From Sipunculus nudus (taxonomy: Eukaryota > Annelida > Sipuncula > Golfingiida > Sipunculidae): DNA of 64,000 nucleotides. The position numbers and the translations under genes are program-made. The notes beneath the pieces are model-generated. The model was not told the origin of the DNA, searched no databases, and saw only the letters and a list, made by a program, of their open reading frames with translations. Positions 1 to 11,916 of the stretch are shown one piece after another (the first letter of the stretch is position 1; the number at the start of each line of letters is the position of its first letter). The stretch is taken from contig CM049314.1 of assembly GCA_026874595.1 (NCBI GenBank), positions 65,570,800 to 65,634,799 on the forward strand. Direction: 5' to 3'.

Positions 1-1091
1 ACATTAAGTAGTCGCATTTTTTATTTATTTAAGAAAAACGTGTTATGACAAGCCACGAAAGAAACCTATATAGGTTACCCACTAATTAACAGTTGTGTAC
101 GCATACAATGCAAACACAGTTGTGAAAGGTAACACCATATTTTTTTATTCTCAGTTTGGGATTATGGTCCACAGAGATGCCTACTCTAGTACTTGCTTAC
201 TGATAGTGCTAAAGGGACATCGCCTTGTACCAAACAGAACTGGTTTGTGAATCTATGTCCTTCATAGAATGGACGAAGTAAAGGTTTTTCTCTTCATCTT
301 GGTTTGGTTAAAATCTCTTTTTACTAAATATACCTTTTATTGTTTCTATTTTAAATAAGAATCTCGCTCTAAATTTGCTAATATTTTCCACCAAAACAGC
401 AGAGTCTGACAGAACAGAAAAGTTACCAGATCGAGAAGGATTTTTTTCCGAACCCAACTCGATTGTTACTGAAAAACAGTATTTTTAATTTTTTGTTTCA
501 AAATATTGAATCCATTTCATGGGTATGTTAAAATTTTAACATATGTATGGCTGTTTTGAAATATAGAGAAAACAAAAATGGTACATTTGCAACAGCAATC
601 TTGCTTTAGTTATTTTGAACGTAAGAATGCTTGAATATAAGACCTTGTAAGAATAAACTTCAGGCAATTGGGCTGTCACTATCTCAACTATTTTAAAGTA
701 CCGGCCCAATATTAAGATACTTATTTCGATTTCTGATTATAATAATTAGAAGAAGAATATATAGCGTTTGTACAATTTTTCCCCGCAGAAAAAGAACTTG
801 TCATTTAGACAACTTGGCCTTAAAACCCCATTTAAATTGCAAACACCTGAAATCATAATAAATGCTTAGATAACTTTATTAACTAACCCATAACCATGGC
901 TTTTTAGAATTCTTGTTCTTAAAGCATTACACAGCAGTTATTTGTCTCACCGATCCCAACAGAGTTCTTGTGATAACCTTGTTATATCCACCTAATGATT
1001 ACACACTGACCTGGGCACAGGCAATAAGAACTAAAACCGAACTCACACTATTCAGAATATAATGCCTACATAATTATGAGCTATGCTATTT

Positions 1092-1214
1092 TCATTTATG
1101 GCTTCCTTTTGCCTCATTTATAAACCAGGTGTCGCCACCTGTCACTCCTTCTTCGTAGCTGTCGCTACCTCGTTGGTCTGTTGGTAAACGAGCTTTCATT
1201 GCTGCCTCCTTCAT
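1092..1214 (-). pseudogene. A1 cytoplasmic-tail exon, truncated
   Basis: The exon follows a good acceptor (TTTAAG before ATGAAG) and is phase 0. It keeps the SDSYEEG and GGDTWFIN stretches of the B1 tail. A 5-nt deletion relative to B1 then brings a TGA into frame after GSHK. The lost part would have held the terminal tyrosine motif, still visible out of frame as HNYVGII. Confidence 0.75.
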
Positions 1215-1689
1215 CTTAAATATAACAAGAATAAGGAGGCTTATGGCATTTGTAAAGGAGAAACGGTAAACATTTAAGTGCTGCCTTTATTCAATATAAC
1301 CTATTTTGATTTTGCAAAACCTAACGTTTGATAAACGTTTCCAACTTTTTTTAAACAAGCATAACTTATTTCATAAATCAAAATAAGCCATAATCAAACG
1401 TTTAATAACTAATTAAAGTTAAAATTTTTAAAGCTTATTATCCGTAATATCTTTATCATTGTGTGATCTAGGCCGCCTAAAGTAAAGGAATCTGTTTGCC
1501 TTTATCCCTATCTTTTGTTTCACTTTTACGCATAACTAGTTGTTTTTCAGTTAAAAAAAATATGTGATATCGCGTAAATTAATGATAATCGGCGAATAAT
1601 ATATTAACACTAGACGTGATTAGATTCTCGAAAAACATCAAAAATGTTTTTAATTTTGTTTGGTATGATAGTTAGATATAATAAGTTAC

Positions 1690-1714
1690 CTTCCTTTGAA
1701 GAAAGTTGTCTCTT
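1690..1714 (-). pseudogene. A1 25-nt juxtamembrane microexon
   Basis: A 25-nt exon between an AG acceptor (1715-1716) and a GTAACT donor. It completes the phase-2 arginine codon from the TM exon and adds RDNFLQRK. The same exon is at 31200-31224 in B1. It looks undamaged, but the rest of locus A1 is broken. Confidence 0.7.
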
Positions 1715-1758
1715 CTGGTATCTTTGAATACTAAATGATATGGAAAATTTGGTTGACT

Positions 1759-2284
1759 CGGGCTTTTATTCGGCCCTACGAACCGCCGATATCTATTAAA
1801 GGTCTGGCTCTGAGGCCCAAAAATTTTTCAGAATCCTGTTTTTTTATGTGCGAGAAATGCATGAAGTGGCTAAGTGGCAATTAAGGTAGTTAATTGTTTT
1901 TAGTCAAACACGGGGACCCGACCGCGGGAGGGGGGTCGCGTCACGCTTCACCGGTCTTTTACTATTGTTGCCACTTGGCAAAGTGGAAACACGCCAGTTG
2001 CTCGGTCGCCGTTGTACAAGCAAAAAAATAAAAAAAACACCCATGCCCTCCCAGCTATTTCACTGCGGATCATTGCACACATTTCTTATATCATTTTCTC
2101 CCTTACTTCCGTGTTATGAATTTTGGTTCCTTTGCACTTTGTATTGTATGCCCCATTCTTTGTTAGCCGGGCTTTTATTCGGCCCTACGAACCGCCGATA
2201 TCTATTAAAGGTCTGGCTCTGAGGCCAAAAAATATTTCAGAATCCTCTTTTTTTTCATGTACGAGAAATGCATGATGTGGCTAA
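1759..2284. repeat. Direct repeat pair flanking a 290-bp segment
   Basis: Nearly identical copies of about 116 bp lie at 1759-1874 and 2168-2284, each starting CGGGCTTTTATTCGGCCC. The segment between them includes a G/C-rich patch at 1912-1945. Copy B has no counterpart, so this arrived in A after the block duplication or was lost from B. The layout resembles two short terminal repeats around a small body, or a simple local duplication. No protein or primer-binding site is recognisable. Confidence 0.7.
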
Positions 2285-2289
2285 AGAAA

Positions 2290-3970
2290 CTTTCAACTGA
2301 ACTTCCACTGAAGTCCAAAAATGAATCTCCTGAGAAAGCGGTAATTTGGTCAGTGAGACCTATATCCTCCGAGCTATTGGCCTTTAAAATACCCTCAAAA
2401 TTAAATTCGATAAAAAAGCTCCATTGTTTCAATAACTAATACATTTTTTTCTCTAGATTTGAGACCTTCAAATGAAGGAGTCCGGACGAAAACAGATCAC
2501 AAGACATAACCTTTTGATAAAAAAACTTTAAATTGTACATCCTAGGAAGTCCTGAGCAAATCTCCTCGGAAACCTGACATTTGTTATGTTGGCCTATATT
2601 CTGCGAGCTACTGGTAAAAACATGATTTCCAGCGGCCTTGGAGTCAGATAGGACACACTTTGTATTATTTTGGCTTACAATCTCCTAATGTGACATACAT
2701 GTGGTCCTGGAAAATGTCCTTGAAACTTGGATCAGCGTGACCTAAATTCTGCGAACTGATGGAGAAAAATGATTTTTAGAACCCTGCAAGTAAGACGGGC
2801 TCAAATTGTATCTCATAAATTAAGAATCTTCTGACGGAACATCCAGAAACCTTTAACTAGGTCCTAATGGCCAATTTTCTGCTAGTAACGGGCAGAACAT
2901 GACTTTGAGCACTCTGACAGTTAGAAAGGGCACACATTATATCTGTTAAGCCTGTATCTCACCGGGCTGCGACAGCTTGTGACATGTCAGAGACACAACA
3001 ATGCAAGAAAATACGCGAATTAGCGACAATTTTTACTTGCAATCACACTGAATTGTACTTACGACATGTTTTCGACATCGCATGAGTGTTGCACCAATGT
3101 TATGAGCTGGAGATCGTATACCTGTCGCGCGAATGTTGTGCGATGTTCTCAAGACCGTCGCACAAAATGTGTGAGATATTCGCAGGACATACGCAAAAAA
3201 CAATTGCGATTTTGCTGCACTTGCGAGTCCCATGCGACAGATTTTCCTTTTTATCTCCAATCATTCGCAATGTAGGTCGCGAACCCCTCGTAAAGCTGTC
3301 TTGCATGTTCTCGCGTCTGCTGACTTGCGGAAACTGTTTTGGGAATAGTTTGCGACGGGTTCTAGACGCTTCCGACGACTCTGCAACTGAGAGAATTTTT
3401 TTTCGTGTGAATTAGCAAAATTTCTGCGGTAAGGAAGCGACAGTTTGCAAATCGCGCGAGGATATTCAGAACCGCCGCCAATGTTCCAAGACTCTCTTGC
3501 GAATGGCATTTGAAATTTGTCGCCAGCTATCCTCAGAACCCTGAAATTAGGTAATAATGACCTATATTATGTGAGCTTTTTGTCGATAACAGGATTTTAG
3601 CACTACTTGTATCCATTTGGCCTACAATCTTCTAATGTGACACTCAGGATTTGAGCACCCTGGAAGTCAGATGTGCACAAACTGAATCCGTTAGCCCTAG
3701 AATCTTTTAATGCATTCCCGCTCAAGTCATGGTATATCTAATATGACATCCTTGAAGGACCTTGGAAAGTCTCCTTTGAATCATGAAATACGTAGGCTCT
3801 ATAAATGTCTTTCTTAATATAAAGGGGGTCATTGTTATGTCTCCTTTGACTTCGCAAATAAGGTCAATATTTTCTGTGAGCTGTGTGAAACAACAATATT
3901 TGAGTACCATGTAAGTCAGATGGACACGAGTCCTAGTAGTTTGACGTTGAAACTTCTAACTTAGCATCTT
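2290..3970 (-). repeat. Tandem-core repeat element (inverted), copy A
   Basis: Diverged units of roughly 150-165 bp share phrases such as 'tctgcgagctactgg', 'gacagttagaaagggcacac' and 'gaaattaggt...gacctat'. They match the family at 26780-28880 read in the opposite orientation, and 31505-32660 in copy B. The palindromic GACGG-rich end seen in B at 31505 is missing here, apparently replaced by the direct-repeat insertion. It lies in the long intron between TM exon and microexon of locus A1. Confidence 0.6.
2955..3530. mobile_element. GCGAC-rich insertion, possible non-autonomous DNA element
   Basis: Copy B lacks this roughly 570-bp stretch. It is richer in CpG than its surroundings and repeats GCGAC/GTCGC-type words throughout. 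The two ends carry similar inverted words (GCTGCGACAG at the left; GCTGGCGACA when the right end is reverse-complemented), consistent with weak terminal inverted repeats. No convincing coding region or clean target-site duplication is visible. A MITE-like element is the simplest guess. Confidence 0.45.
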
Positions 3971-4261
3971 GGAAGTTCCTTGATATCACCTATTTTCAAA
4001 GGACTATGGGCAAAACAGACACCCTGGAAGCCATTCTTTCCATTGATCAAGGTTCCTAAACAACTATTTTTCACGAAATCATACATCAATAATTAATGCG
4101 TGCATCACCTGTATATATTTTAAATTGAGCTCAGCGTCAGCACCAACGGTTCACTTGTTTCAAATCATTTGGGAACAAACAACTTAAGCAGCCATAAAAA
4201 GCGCTAGAGGGCCGTTGATTCTACGAGGCCGATGACCGATGGCCATTCTCTTTTGGCAAGG

Positions 4262-4350
4262 AATCTTTGTCCTAGAAAGCAATCTGGCGAAGTGGACTCA
4301 AACCCACAACACTGCGGTCACAAGTACAGCGCCTTATCATTACGTCACCT
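4262..4350 (-). mobile_element. tRNA-derived SINE fossil
   Basis: The reverse strand reads like a tRNA: an A-box-like stretch (GTGACGTAATGATAAGGCGC), then GTACTTGTGACCGCAG and a B-box-like GGGTTTGAGTCC. The partner at about 32890-32975 in block B shows the insertion predates the duplication. The acceptor stem does not pair, so it is not a functional tRNA. Confidence 0.55.
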
Positions 4351-6638
4351 AACTCTAAAGTGTGCACTCTTATACTTCCTAAAGAATACCTGTAGGGCTG
4401 GTTTTGCTTGAAGGGACAAGTGAATGTAACACATGTTAAGCGTCAGAAGTTCGTTGCAAGAAGTCCAGATGAGGAGATACCATTTTGCTTTAGGCAATAG
4501 GGGGAATATTCGACAGATGTATATTTCAGAGAGTTTGCCGTCCCCTTGGCTTAACGATTTCCAAAATGTGGTGAAAAACTACCAAGTTCCTGTCACATAA
4601 TGACATTGTCAATCCTGGGCATCGACGTAAAGGGATGCTTTGGTGACTGATCCGGGTGTACGAGTGATTATTTTTTACATTTTCTGCTTCCTGCACCCTT
4701 CCAAACGGAAAGGCTGTTACGGACCTATTAAAATGTGGATGCTTTATCTTGGTGTTCCTCTGCAATGAAAAGTTTGATCTTGCTGATTACCGTATGACAA
4801 CTGAGCTCGTTATATCATTGCTGGATCCTTTTGAAAGAAATGTTGAATCCACTTCAAAAAGCTTCTCGCTCATTATAAAAAAAAATACAGCATGCTTCTA
4901 ACATTCTCGTTCTCTTCCAATTCGGAATTTGAATTAGCTCTAGAACGTTGTGATCTTAGGGCATTTATGTTTCTTTATGGGAAAATCTTAGACCATGCTT
5001 CCTTCAGGTTATTACTGTAGCAGTATTAGGTGCGTTGCGGGAGAGTTGGCTATTTTGTCGTCGCTTCTAATTGTTACTATTAAAAAGAAGCATTTAATGC
5101 ACATGTCTACATATACCATAACACATACCGTTGATCTAAGGCGGAGTGAAAAGTGCCAGCATTGTATCACTTTAAAGTATCTTTAAGATAGTGAAAGGAA
5201 CCGTGGTGCTCAACCAACCATCTATATGATGTCCTTCCAGATAATGCGGTGAGGCACCGCTAAATATATTTTGCTGAGAGTTTATATAATCCTTTCGGCA
5301 TTGAACTCGATAGGCCTTGTATTTTGTGAAAAGTATACAAATCCGTTGACGGGGCATCTGTATTACGATGCTATGTCGTCAAACTTGCTTTAATTTGCGA
5401 TGCTATTGCGCGATAAGTTCTATCACATGTATTCCGACGAATATGAAAGACACATAGCTATGACAGACTTATAGATTTTTATTGTCCCGTTGACCAAAAT
5501 TCAGTTTTTAGTATTAGAAACCGTTCTAGTCTGAGGTATAGGCCCGACCTTGATTTGTATTAAAACGATAGAATGAAGCATACATGTATCTCGAAAACAG
5601 TAAGGGCCTCCTTGGTGAAACTCAGGAGTTTTTTTTATAATAATTTGCTTTGTACATGTAACATTCATGTTGTCACCCGAACAAAGCAAGAGCGGTCTGC
5701 ATAGCCTGCTTCTCTGAACTAACTTGTCTGAGAACTTTCCTCAGTCAGAAGCAAACCTTGACTACTATCTCCTTGGTATGACAAAGATGTTCATGCAACA
5801 TAACATACAGAAGCACTAACTTTATGTTAATAGAAAGCATAATGCTTACTTTTACTTTGCTTTCAAACGCTGCTACTTATGTGTTATATAAAACAACAAT
5901 TCATTCAAACACAACGAGGGTAGGCAAAATAAAACCACAAACCATATTCATACCTTTCTAGACAGAAGATAACAGAAGAGGACACAACCAAACAGAAAAG
6001 ACGTGGCTGAAGCAGAAACTCCGGCACTGAGTAGAAAGATGTGTTGAAAGGATGATGCTATGATACCGTACTTTACAGACCTTTAGTCATTCACTTAGGG
6101 CCGACATATCCTCTTCGACAATTACACGTGCCGTCCGTTTTGCAGCTATCTCTCTACATCCGATGGAGCAGTTTCTATGGCAATGCTCCCGATAATATCC
6201 TGAACGACAAGCACGACAAATATTATGGTACAGGAACCCTCACAGTTTCCAAGGCATGCAGGGGCCACGGTGTGCCTGTCTCTGTTATTTGTAGATATAT
6301 AACCAACGGTTGATGACGCTATGGCTGCAAACAGAGCGAGATTTGACGTCGTATGATAAGAAAACTATTAATAAAAAGACATTTGTGAGTATCTGTTGCA
6401 AAAATATTGTAAGTTGTGAAGGCCTGGTAGCCGGCCTTAATAACAGTGCTAGAAATGAGACATCATAAAAAGATGCATACATAATCTAACACATGGGGGC
6501 ATCGGGATTTTTTATGATACTATGAAATATATTAGATGGCATATCATATAAAAAAATAATTGATCAGTTTAATGACTGCATGCTAGAATAACTTTTTCAC
6601 CTTAAAAGTACTCTGGACCAATTCTGACGAAGCATCCT

Positions 6639-6642
<4 letters not shown>

Positions 6643-6702
<60 letters not shown>
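6643..6702. repeat. (TA)n microsatellite inside an EGF exon remnant
   Basis: An uninterrupted TA run of about 60 bp. The exon text stops on one side (about 6703-6785) and resumes as intron-like text on the other, so the run has replaced the 3' half of the EGF exon, which is still present in B1 at 34647-34780. Confidence 0.9.
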
Positions 6703-6705
<3 letters not shown>

Positions 6706-7343
6706 GGCCTCTAGCGCCATGTACACAGTTTTCAGAATACTGCTCTCGACAATTGAACCCGTAGATACATCTCGACTACATAGGACACAGGGTGTGTATA
6801 TAATATTAAAAAAGCAGTTTGAATGCTCACCATTTTCACACACGATTTCTTTGATGCAACCTACCGACAGAAGGGCAAGTAAGAACCAACAGGGTATCAT
6901 GTGAAATTAACGGACATTTCTGGAGCCACAATTATACTCCGGCAACCAGCAGCATGTAAGTAACGCATGTCATGTATGACGTCAAGTCTTATGTCACAGG
7001 ATGGACATCGCAAAATGTTACTTATTATGGATGAAACACACCAAACGACAATGCACTCTGAAGATAAGGTTATAACCTACTATGAAACGCATTTCAGTAC
7101 TTCAGATTTTGACTTAGCTTTGATATTACATAAGTCAAAACGTCGTATGACCGAATCCAGGCATTTGTATGTAGAAATCAGTGTGGCCGGCAAGTGCTAA
7201 GTTAACACGAATAAGCTTTACTTTAAATAAGAATGTTTTAAACGGTATTAACAGTGTCTCATAACAAATTCAACATACTGTCATATAATGCAAACACGAT
7301 GTATTGTATATTGACCACAATACGTATAAGAACGTAATTTACC

Positions 7344-9518
7344 TTTATGAATTAAGAATATTTCAGACCCCAAACTTCGTCTTATTCGATTTTGTCAAAA
7401 GCAGGATAATTTGTATTCCTAGCATGGTATTCGTAAATGCTTAATTGTATAACTTTATTTGCAATATTTTATATTTTATTATTCGATAGTGAAATTAGCA
7501 TGAATAAATATGTACTCTGTAAACACAAAATAATTGTCAGCCATGAACTTTCTGTATGCTGTGGTTTAACCTCTATAAGCATGCTATTGCGTAACCCCCG
7601 TCAAATATAAGTAAACATTGTTTAATGCGAAACATATATAATAACCAGTCATTACATATCGCATATGAAAAAAACCATGTACACTGTGAGAAGACTTTTA
7701 TATTGCGGTTCCGTGTAACTCTTAATGATATTCCTAGAGGGTTTTAAGTGTAAAATATGTATTGCTAATATCTTTCTCCGTCGTCCTTTCGTTTAACCGT
7801 ATTCTAGCAGGGTACAAATCATGAATACTTATAAATTTATATTCATTAATATCCTTGAAATAGCTCCCGGAAAACCTTATAGTTATGTTATGGAGCTCGG
7901 AAACATTCTCTCCTCTTGATAAGTTTAGATACAACACTCCAGTATATGCATGTGTTGTCAAGGATATTCCTTTTAATATTGATTCCTCTTAATATTTTTA
8001 GTGTTATTTGCTGCCAAAACTTGGGATCTAACGTATCTTCTTCAAGTTTTTACTCATTTAAACTGTTATTTTGAAGCAGCCAAATAAGAGGAATAGCATC
8101 AGTATTGCAGCTGTAGATCGGCTTAGTGTCCTGAAATTTGATAAACCTATAGATCGTGAACACTTTGATAAGTTCTTGAAGATTGATGGCACCACAGGTA
8201 TATTTCCATTTTTGGTAATTTTTTCTATATCTGAGATTTTCAAATGACAGGAATCGTATCAGGTTCTAAGCTGTGGTTTCATCTAGTGCCCAAAAGCTGC
8301 GTATATTTACTGACCGTGATCATTTTTAACAGTTCCTGAAGACTAGTGGTAATATATGTTTTATTTGTATTTTTTGCGCACTCTTCGTTATATATATTTT
8401 TTTAAACGGCAAATATATATGAGTTTCTCTTAGGTTATTTCAAATAGTTTTCTGAAACCTCGTTTCCTCATTGACTTTGATCTGATTTACCATTTCCTGC
8501 AGAATGGTGGCGCCACCTGTAATTTTCAATATGTTTAGCACAGTTGACGTTTTGCTACGCATAACTATACGAATGGGTCTATATCTACGTCATTCCGGCT
8601 GTCTGCAGCTCAGAAATCAAAGAATAATGCTGCCACAAATTATAATATTTATTCGATTTCTGAAGAAATTAAGGATGGATTTTGAGACTGACAGCTGATA
8701 TTTAATATTATTTGTGGATCCTTCATAATATATCATATTCTGTACTCGAGGAAATTCTATTTGTGTCACATCTTGCCTGTGATGTAGCCATGCTGATAAA
8801 ATGTATAATTCTACTTCAAACAATGTAGTGTTTTTAACCTATTCCATGACATACTTTTATGACAAATATCATTTTGATGATGCATTACCCTGACGATAGA
8901 AATGTAAGTTAACCTTTTATTTTCGTATAACTAAGCGGAATTATCGTTTGCGTTTATGCATGAGGTAATAATATTCTAATGATTCACTCTCTCACAAACT
9001 TTAAAACAAACAGACAAAGGGAGAAACAGAGCGGTTCAATCATATAACTGTCAAGACCTATGTAAGTGGTGACACGGTATACACATCACAGCCTTAGTAA
9101 AAGTAAGGTCCTATCTACATGTACATAATATATAATATTGCTCACTAGTCGAAAGAATAAAATGGGCTTCAACAAATCATCATCAAGGAGTGATGGATTG
9201 CGGGGGGATTTCAGCAGGAAAGTTGATTGCATGATGCAACAAGTCAGGTCAGCTCCTTTACCAATAAAATGACCCGTTAACTAAGGTTCAATGAACGGCT
9301 CCACCCATTATTTTAAATGTTATTGAATTATGAGAATTGGCTGTAAATTGGAGGGTCAAAGTTCAGTACCCCGAAGATGTCACCCATATTGCTGTTGTTA
9401 CGTTTTAGGCTCTTCTTCGGAAGTTCTTTTACAGAATCAAGCCCAAAATATACAAATCTGCGAGTGTCCTCTTTTCAGAATATACTCGCAACATTATTCA
9501 CGGTGGTTGTTTGACCAT
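7344..9518. other. Intergenic spacer A1-A2, no gene seen
   Basis: Upstream of the A1 5' exon and downstream of the A2 tail exon. It aligns with 35340-37482 in block B with moderate similarity, including the A1/B1 leader region (7391-7425 with 35391-35430). I see no exon, RNA gene or element in it. Confidence 0.6.
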
Positions 9519-9695
9519 TTACATTATGTTCACAACCACATAAGCTGCTACTTCATCACGTGATGAGCGTTTGTAGTGGTCCTGAATGTCCTGAAAAGTA
9601 CCAACACATGGCTCTTCTTGTTCTTGGCTGTCACGTCCTCTCCGGGATTCTTCGGCACTAATCATGTCCGGTAGATGAATTGCTTCCTTCATCAT
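9519..9695 (-). pseudogene. A2 cytoplasmic-tail exon, acceptor lost
   Basis: A clean 177-nt frame starting MMKEAIHLPD and ending at TAA (9519-9521), 58 residues. It contains DHYKRSSRDE and the terminal AAYVVVNIM. B2 (37483-37659) encodes nearly the same peptide, indicating past coding constraint. The bases before ATGATG are AC where B2 has AG. Confidence 0.75.
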
Positions 9696-9890
9696 GTTAA
9701 ATACTTAAAGAAAGAGAACATGTATAACATCATAGGCGGATAATTGGAAAATCGAGTCAAAGGTCGACCACTCAAATAAAAGTAAAATAAAATAAAACAT
9801 TTTAATAGTAAACCATGAAAGGAATGAAGGATGACGCGGTGAAAGAGTTTTTTAGTGAAGAATTTGTAAGTTGTGAGAGTAATATGTTAC

Positions 9891-9915
9891 CTTGTCTCGG
9901 TGTGATTCGTCTCCT
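9891..9915 (-). pseudogene. A2 25-nt juxtamembrane microexon
   Basis: AG acceptor at 9916-9917, 25 nt reading (R)GDESHRDK, then a GTAACA donor. It has exactly the same length and phase as the microexons of A1 and B1. The B2 counterpart at 37864-37888 has lost its donor. Confidence 0.7.
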
Positions 9916-10422
9916 CTGGCATGTTCAAATATTACAAAATAATGTTATACGGATGTCACTTTTTAAAAAATACAAAGAGACAGATTTATTATCATTTTTG
10001 ATACAGTTCCAGGGAGAGCAACACAAATAAAGTATTGAAATCTTTGACCCTGGAAGCTCTTTGCCCATATTATATATCTAGCTTTTGTTCTAGACTTTAT
10101 ATGGTCCAGCAGACTTAAAACGACATCTAATATAATAGGTGGCCAGTAGGGTGAGCATATTTCATTACGTATTTTCATTGTGTCTGAATAGTCACCTTTA
10201 AATATTTAATTTTAATAGAGATATATGGATAATTTCATAACATATAAAGTTTGATGATCAAACAAATGCAGAGTTTACAACTCACACTATTTCAAACAAA
10301 TATATAACCACTTGGTCTCGCATTTAAGTGCCTTAATCATCTGAATTATCCTACAAAAAAGACTAAGAAGGTAGAAAACACCTATAACATATGAGTGTAG
10401 CGTTCGGTTAAAAAACATGTAC

Positions 10423-10566
10423 ATTGGTTTGCTGATCGCTGTGTACATTTCTGCCCAGTCCAACCCTGTTTACAAACGCAGCTCCCGTTAACTCTATCAC
10501 AAGGGCTGTCGCATCGAACAGAATATCTTCCTAAACATAGGCGGCCATAATTACCAACTGGGCAAT
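10423..10566 (-). CDS. A2 144-nt EGF-like exon
   Basis: Phase 1-1 exon after a TTACAG acceptor, 48 residues, beginning DCPVGNYGRLCLG and ending KCTQRSANQ. It is homologous to the five 144-nt exons of gene C. One conserved cysteine is changed: CLGRYSVRC replaces CLGNCSAGC. The donor TGTACAT is weak. The frame is open, but the locus as a whole looks dead. Confidence 0.6.
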
Positions 10567-10599
10567 CTGTAATAAAGTAAAAAAGGGTTTTAAAAAAAT

Positions 10600-10728
10600 A
10601 TGCAGAGCGCTCACCCTGGGTGGGGTCCGACCGTGAAAAAATCTCACCGCCTCGGCTGAATTTTGAACCCACGCTTTGAGTCCTGCGCTCTACCCCTGAG
10701 CCACAGTAGCCGGTCCCAGTCCTTAAGA
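10600..10728 (-). mobile_element. tRNA-derived SINE
   Basis: On the reverse strand: ACTGTGGCTCAGGGGTAGAGC (A-box-like, shown from about 10709 down to 10689), GCAGGACTCAAAGCG, then GGGTTCAAAATTCAG (B-box-like). This is a clear tRNA-like head. Block B lacks it at the corresponding site, so it inserted in A after duplication, next to the deletion that removed the 138-nt EGF exon. Confidence 0.7.
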
Positions 10729-11119
10729 TAAGTTGCGGGGCACGAAAAATATAAGAATATGAAAAAAAATACATTTTTAAAAAGTGCTCAATTTTAGAAA
10801 CCGGTGAGATCAGGCCACTTATTTCTTTGCTGTTTTGTTGAAACAAATTTTCCATTACGAAAATAAAACAGCTTTGACTTATCTAAAATAAAGGACTTAT
10901 TGCCAGGGCTGTAACTTGAAGTGATTAATGTGAGATCAAATAAATTATCATTTCTGATAATTTGAAGTTTTACCTATTGGTTTAAATGAGTCAAATATGC
11001 ATGCTCGATATACGTCTATTTCACATTTGCATTAAGCCTTTACACCGATGGGTGACTCTAATTGCGGAAACCCATCTCATTTTCTCCAACTTACCAAGCA
11101 AGTAATATATATCACTTAC

Positions 11120-11341
11120 GTAAAACACAAATCGGCGAACGAAACCCAAGTTTACAATTACAAAAGCCAGTTGCCTTTCCACAGGTTTGAGTTACACAGT
11201 TACTTGAACATTTCCTCTGACATTTTAATCCGTAACAACCATGATAACATAATATACATACACCTGTATTTTCATGACATTGTTCTGCGCATAATGGCGG
11301 GCATGTTTGAAGACAGGGGGTCGAGTTGCTTTCCTCAACCA
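11120..11341 (-). CDS. A2 222-nt EGF-like exon
   Basis: TTTTCCAG acceptor, 222 nt, GTAAGT donor, phase 1-1, 74 residues with no stop. The cysteine pattern is that of class-F-scavenger/MEGF EGF repeats: CPPLCAEQCHENTGVC, then GLKCQRKCSSNC and GFCNCKLGF. The A3 copy (15015-15236) is clean too. The B2 copy has lost 4 nt, and B3 and the orphan at 51.1 kb are broken. Confidence 0.75.
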
Positions 11342-11846
11342 CTGGAAAAGAAAACCATCAACTGAGCTACTACACTATATGCAATACATTTGCTCTCAAC
11401 TCTTTCCACTGATAACCATTGTTTCAAATCTGATATATGTGGCTCTCACTGGTCGAAGTATTTTCCACCATATGCCAACACCCTTACATTGAGATACAGC
11501 AGAGCAAAACTTTGAAAGCCATGGGTGTAAATCAAATGAAGACCGGACGTATCGTATGTGACCATAAGTAAAAAGTATATTAAGCAACTGGAGATTTGTC
11601 TTTCTTCCATTGCTCTTGCTATGAAAAACTATGGCAAAATGGAAGCAATACGACTGTCAACCATTTCATAAAAGAGATTTGTACGATGCTTTAATTAGTA
11701 ATGATAATAATAAAAAGAGATATATTAAGACATTCCTGTATGATTCCTATAGTTCCCTAACACATGAATGGTTATCCCTGATCCAGTTTTCAAATTCACT
11801 TTACTGGTTCAATGTTTTGTAGATAAAATTTAATTTAAAAGCTCAC

Positions 11847-11916
11847 CCAGTTTGTAATCGGCCTCTGTGATTGAACTTAAAAGTAGCAGTCCAAGTAAAG
11901 TCTGGACAGAAGTCAT
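11847..11916 (-). CDS. A2 signal-peptide exon
   Basis: TTTTTCAG directly before ATG, then MTSVQTLLGLLLLSSITEA and a GTGAGC donor after one base of the next codon. It is a typical cleavable signal peptide: a short polar start, a leucine-rich core and small residues near cleavage. The 70-nt length is shared with A1, A3, B1 and B2. Confidence 0.75.

Larger units (their letters stand above)
1092..7343 (-). pseudogene. Locus A1: EGF-like receptor pseudogene
   Basis: Partner of intact-looking B1. Parts on the minus strand: 5' exon ending at 7343 (GT donor kept), signal exon 6831-6900, EGF exon about 6600-6785, EGF exon about 6085-6324, TM exon about 5954-6058, microexon 1690-1714, tail exon 1092-1214. 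Lesions seen: the signal-exon acceptor reads AC instead of AG; a long TA microsatellite lies inside the first EGF exon; one base is missing in the second EGF exon after its TGTACC, and a TGA follows GGCCCTAAG; the intron before the TM exon is deleted; the TM exon carries a 10-nt partial duplication that shifts frame; a short deletion in the tail brings in an early TGA at 1092-1094. The signal peptide itself still reads MIPCWFLLALLSVG. Several independent lesions make this a confident pseudogene. Confidence 0.88.

Noticed and set aside
3086-3415. 109-residue plus-strand frame
   Set aside because: Lies wholly inside the GCGAC-rich insertion and has overlapping frames on both strands, typical of CpG-rich repeat sequence.
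6583-6900. 105-residue minus-strand frame with a Tyr-Ile repeat
   Set aside because: The repeat is translated TA microsatellite. Only the signal exon at 6831-6900 is genuine.
10382-10855. 157-residue minus-strand frame as one gene
   Set aside because: It joins a real 144-nt EGF exon to intron sequence and a SINE. Only 10423-10566 is supported.
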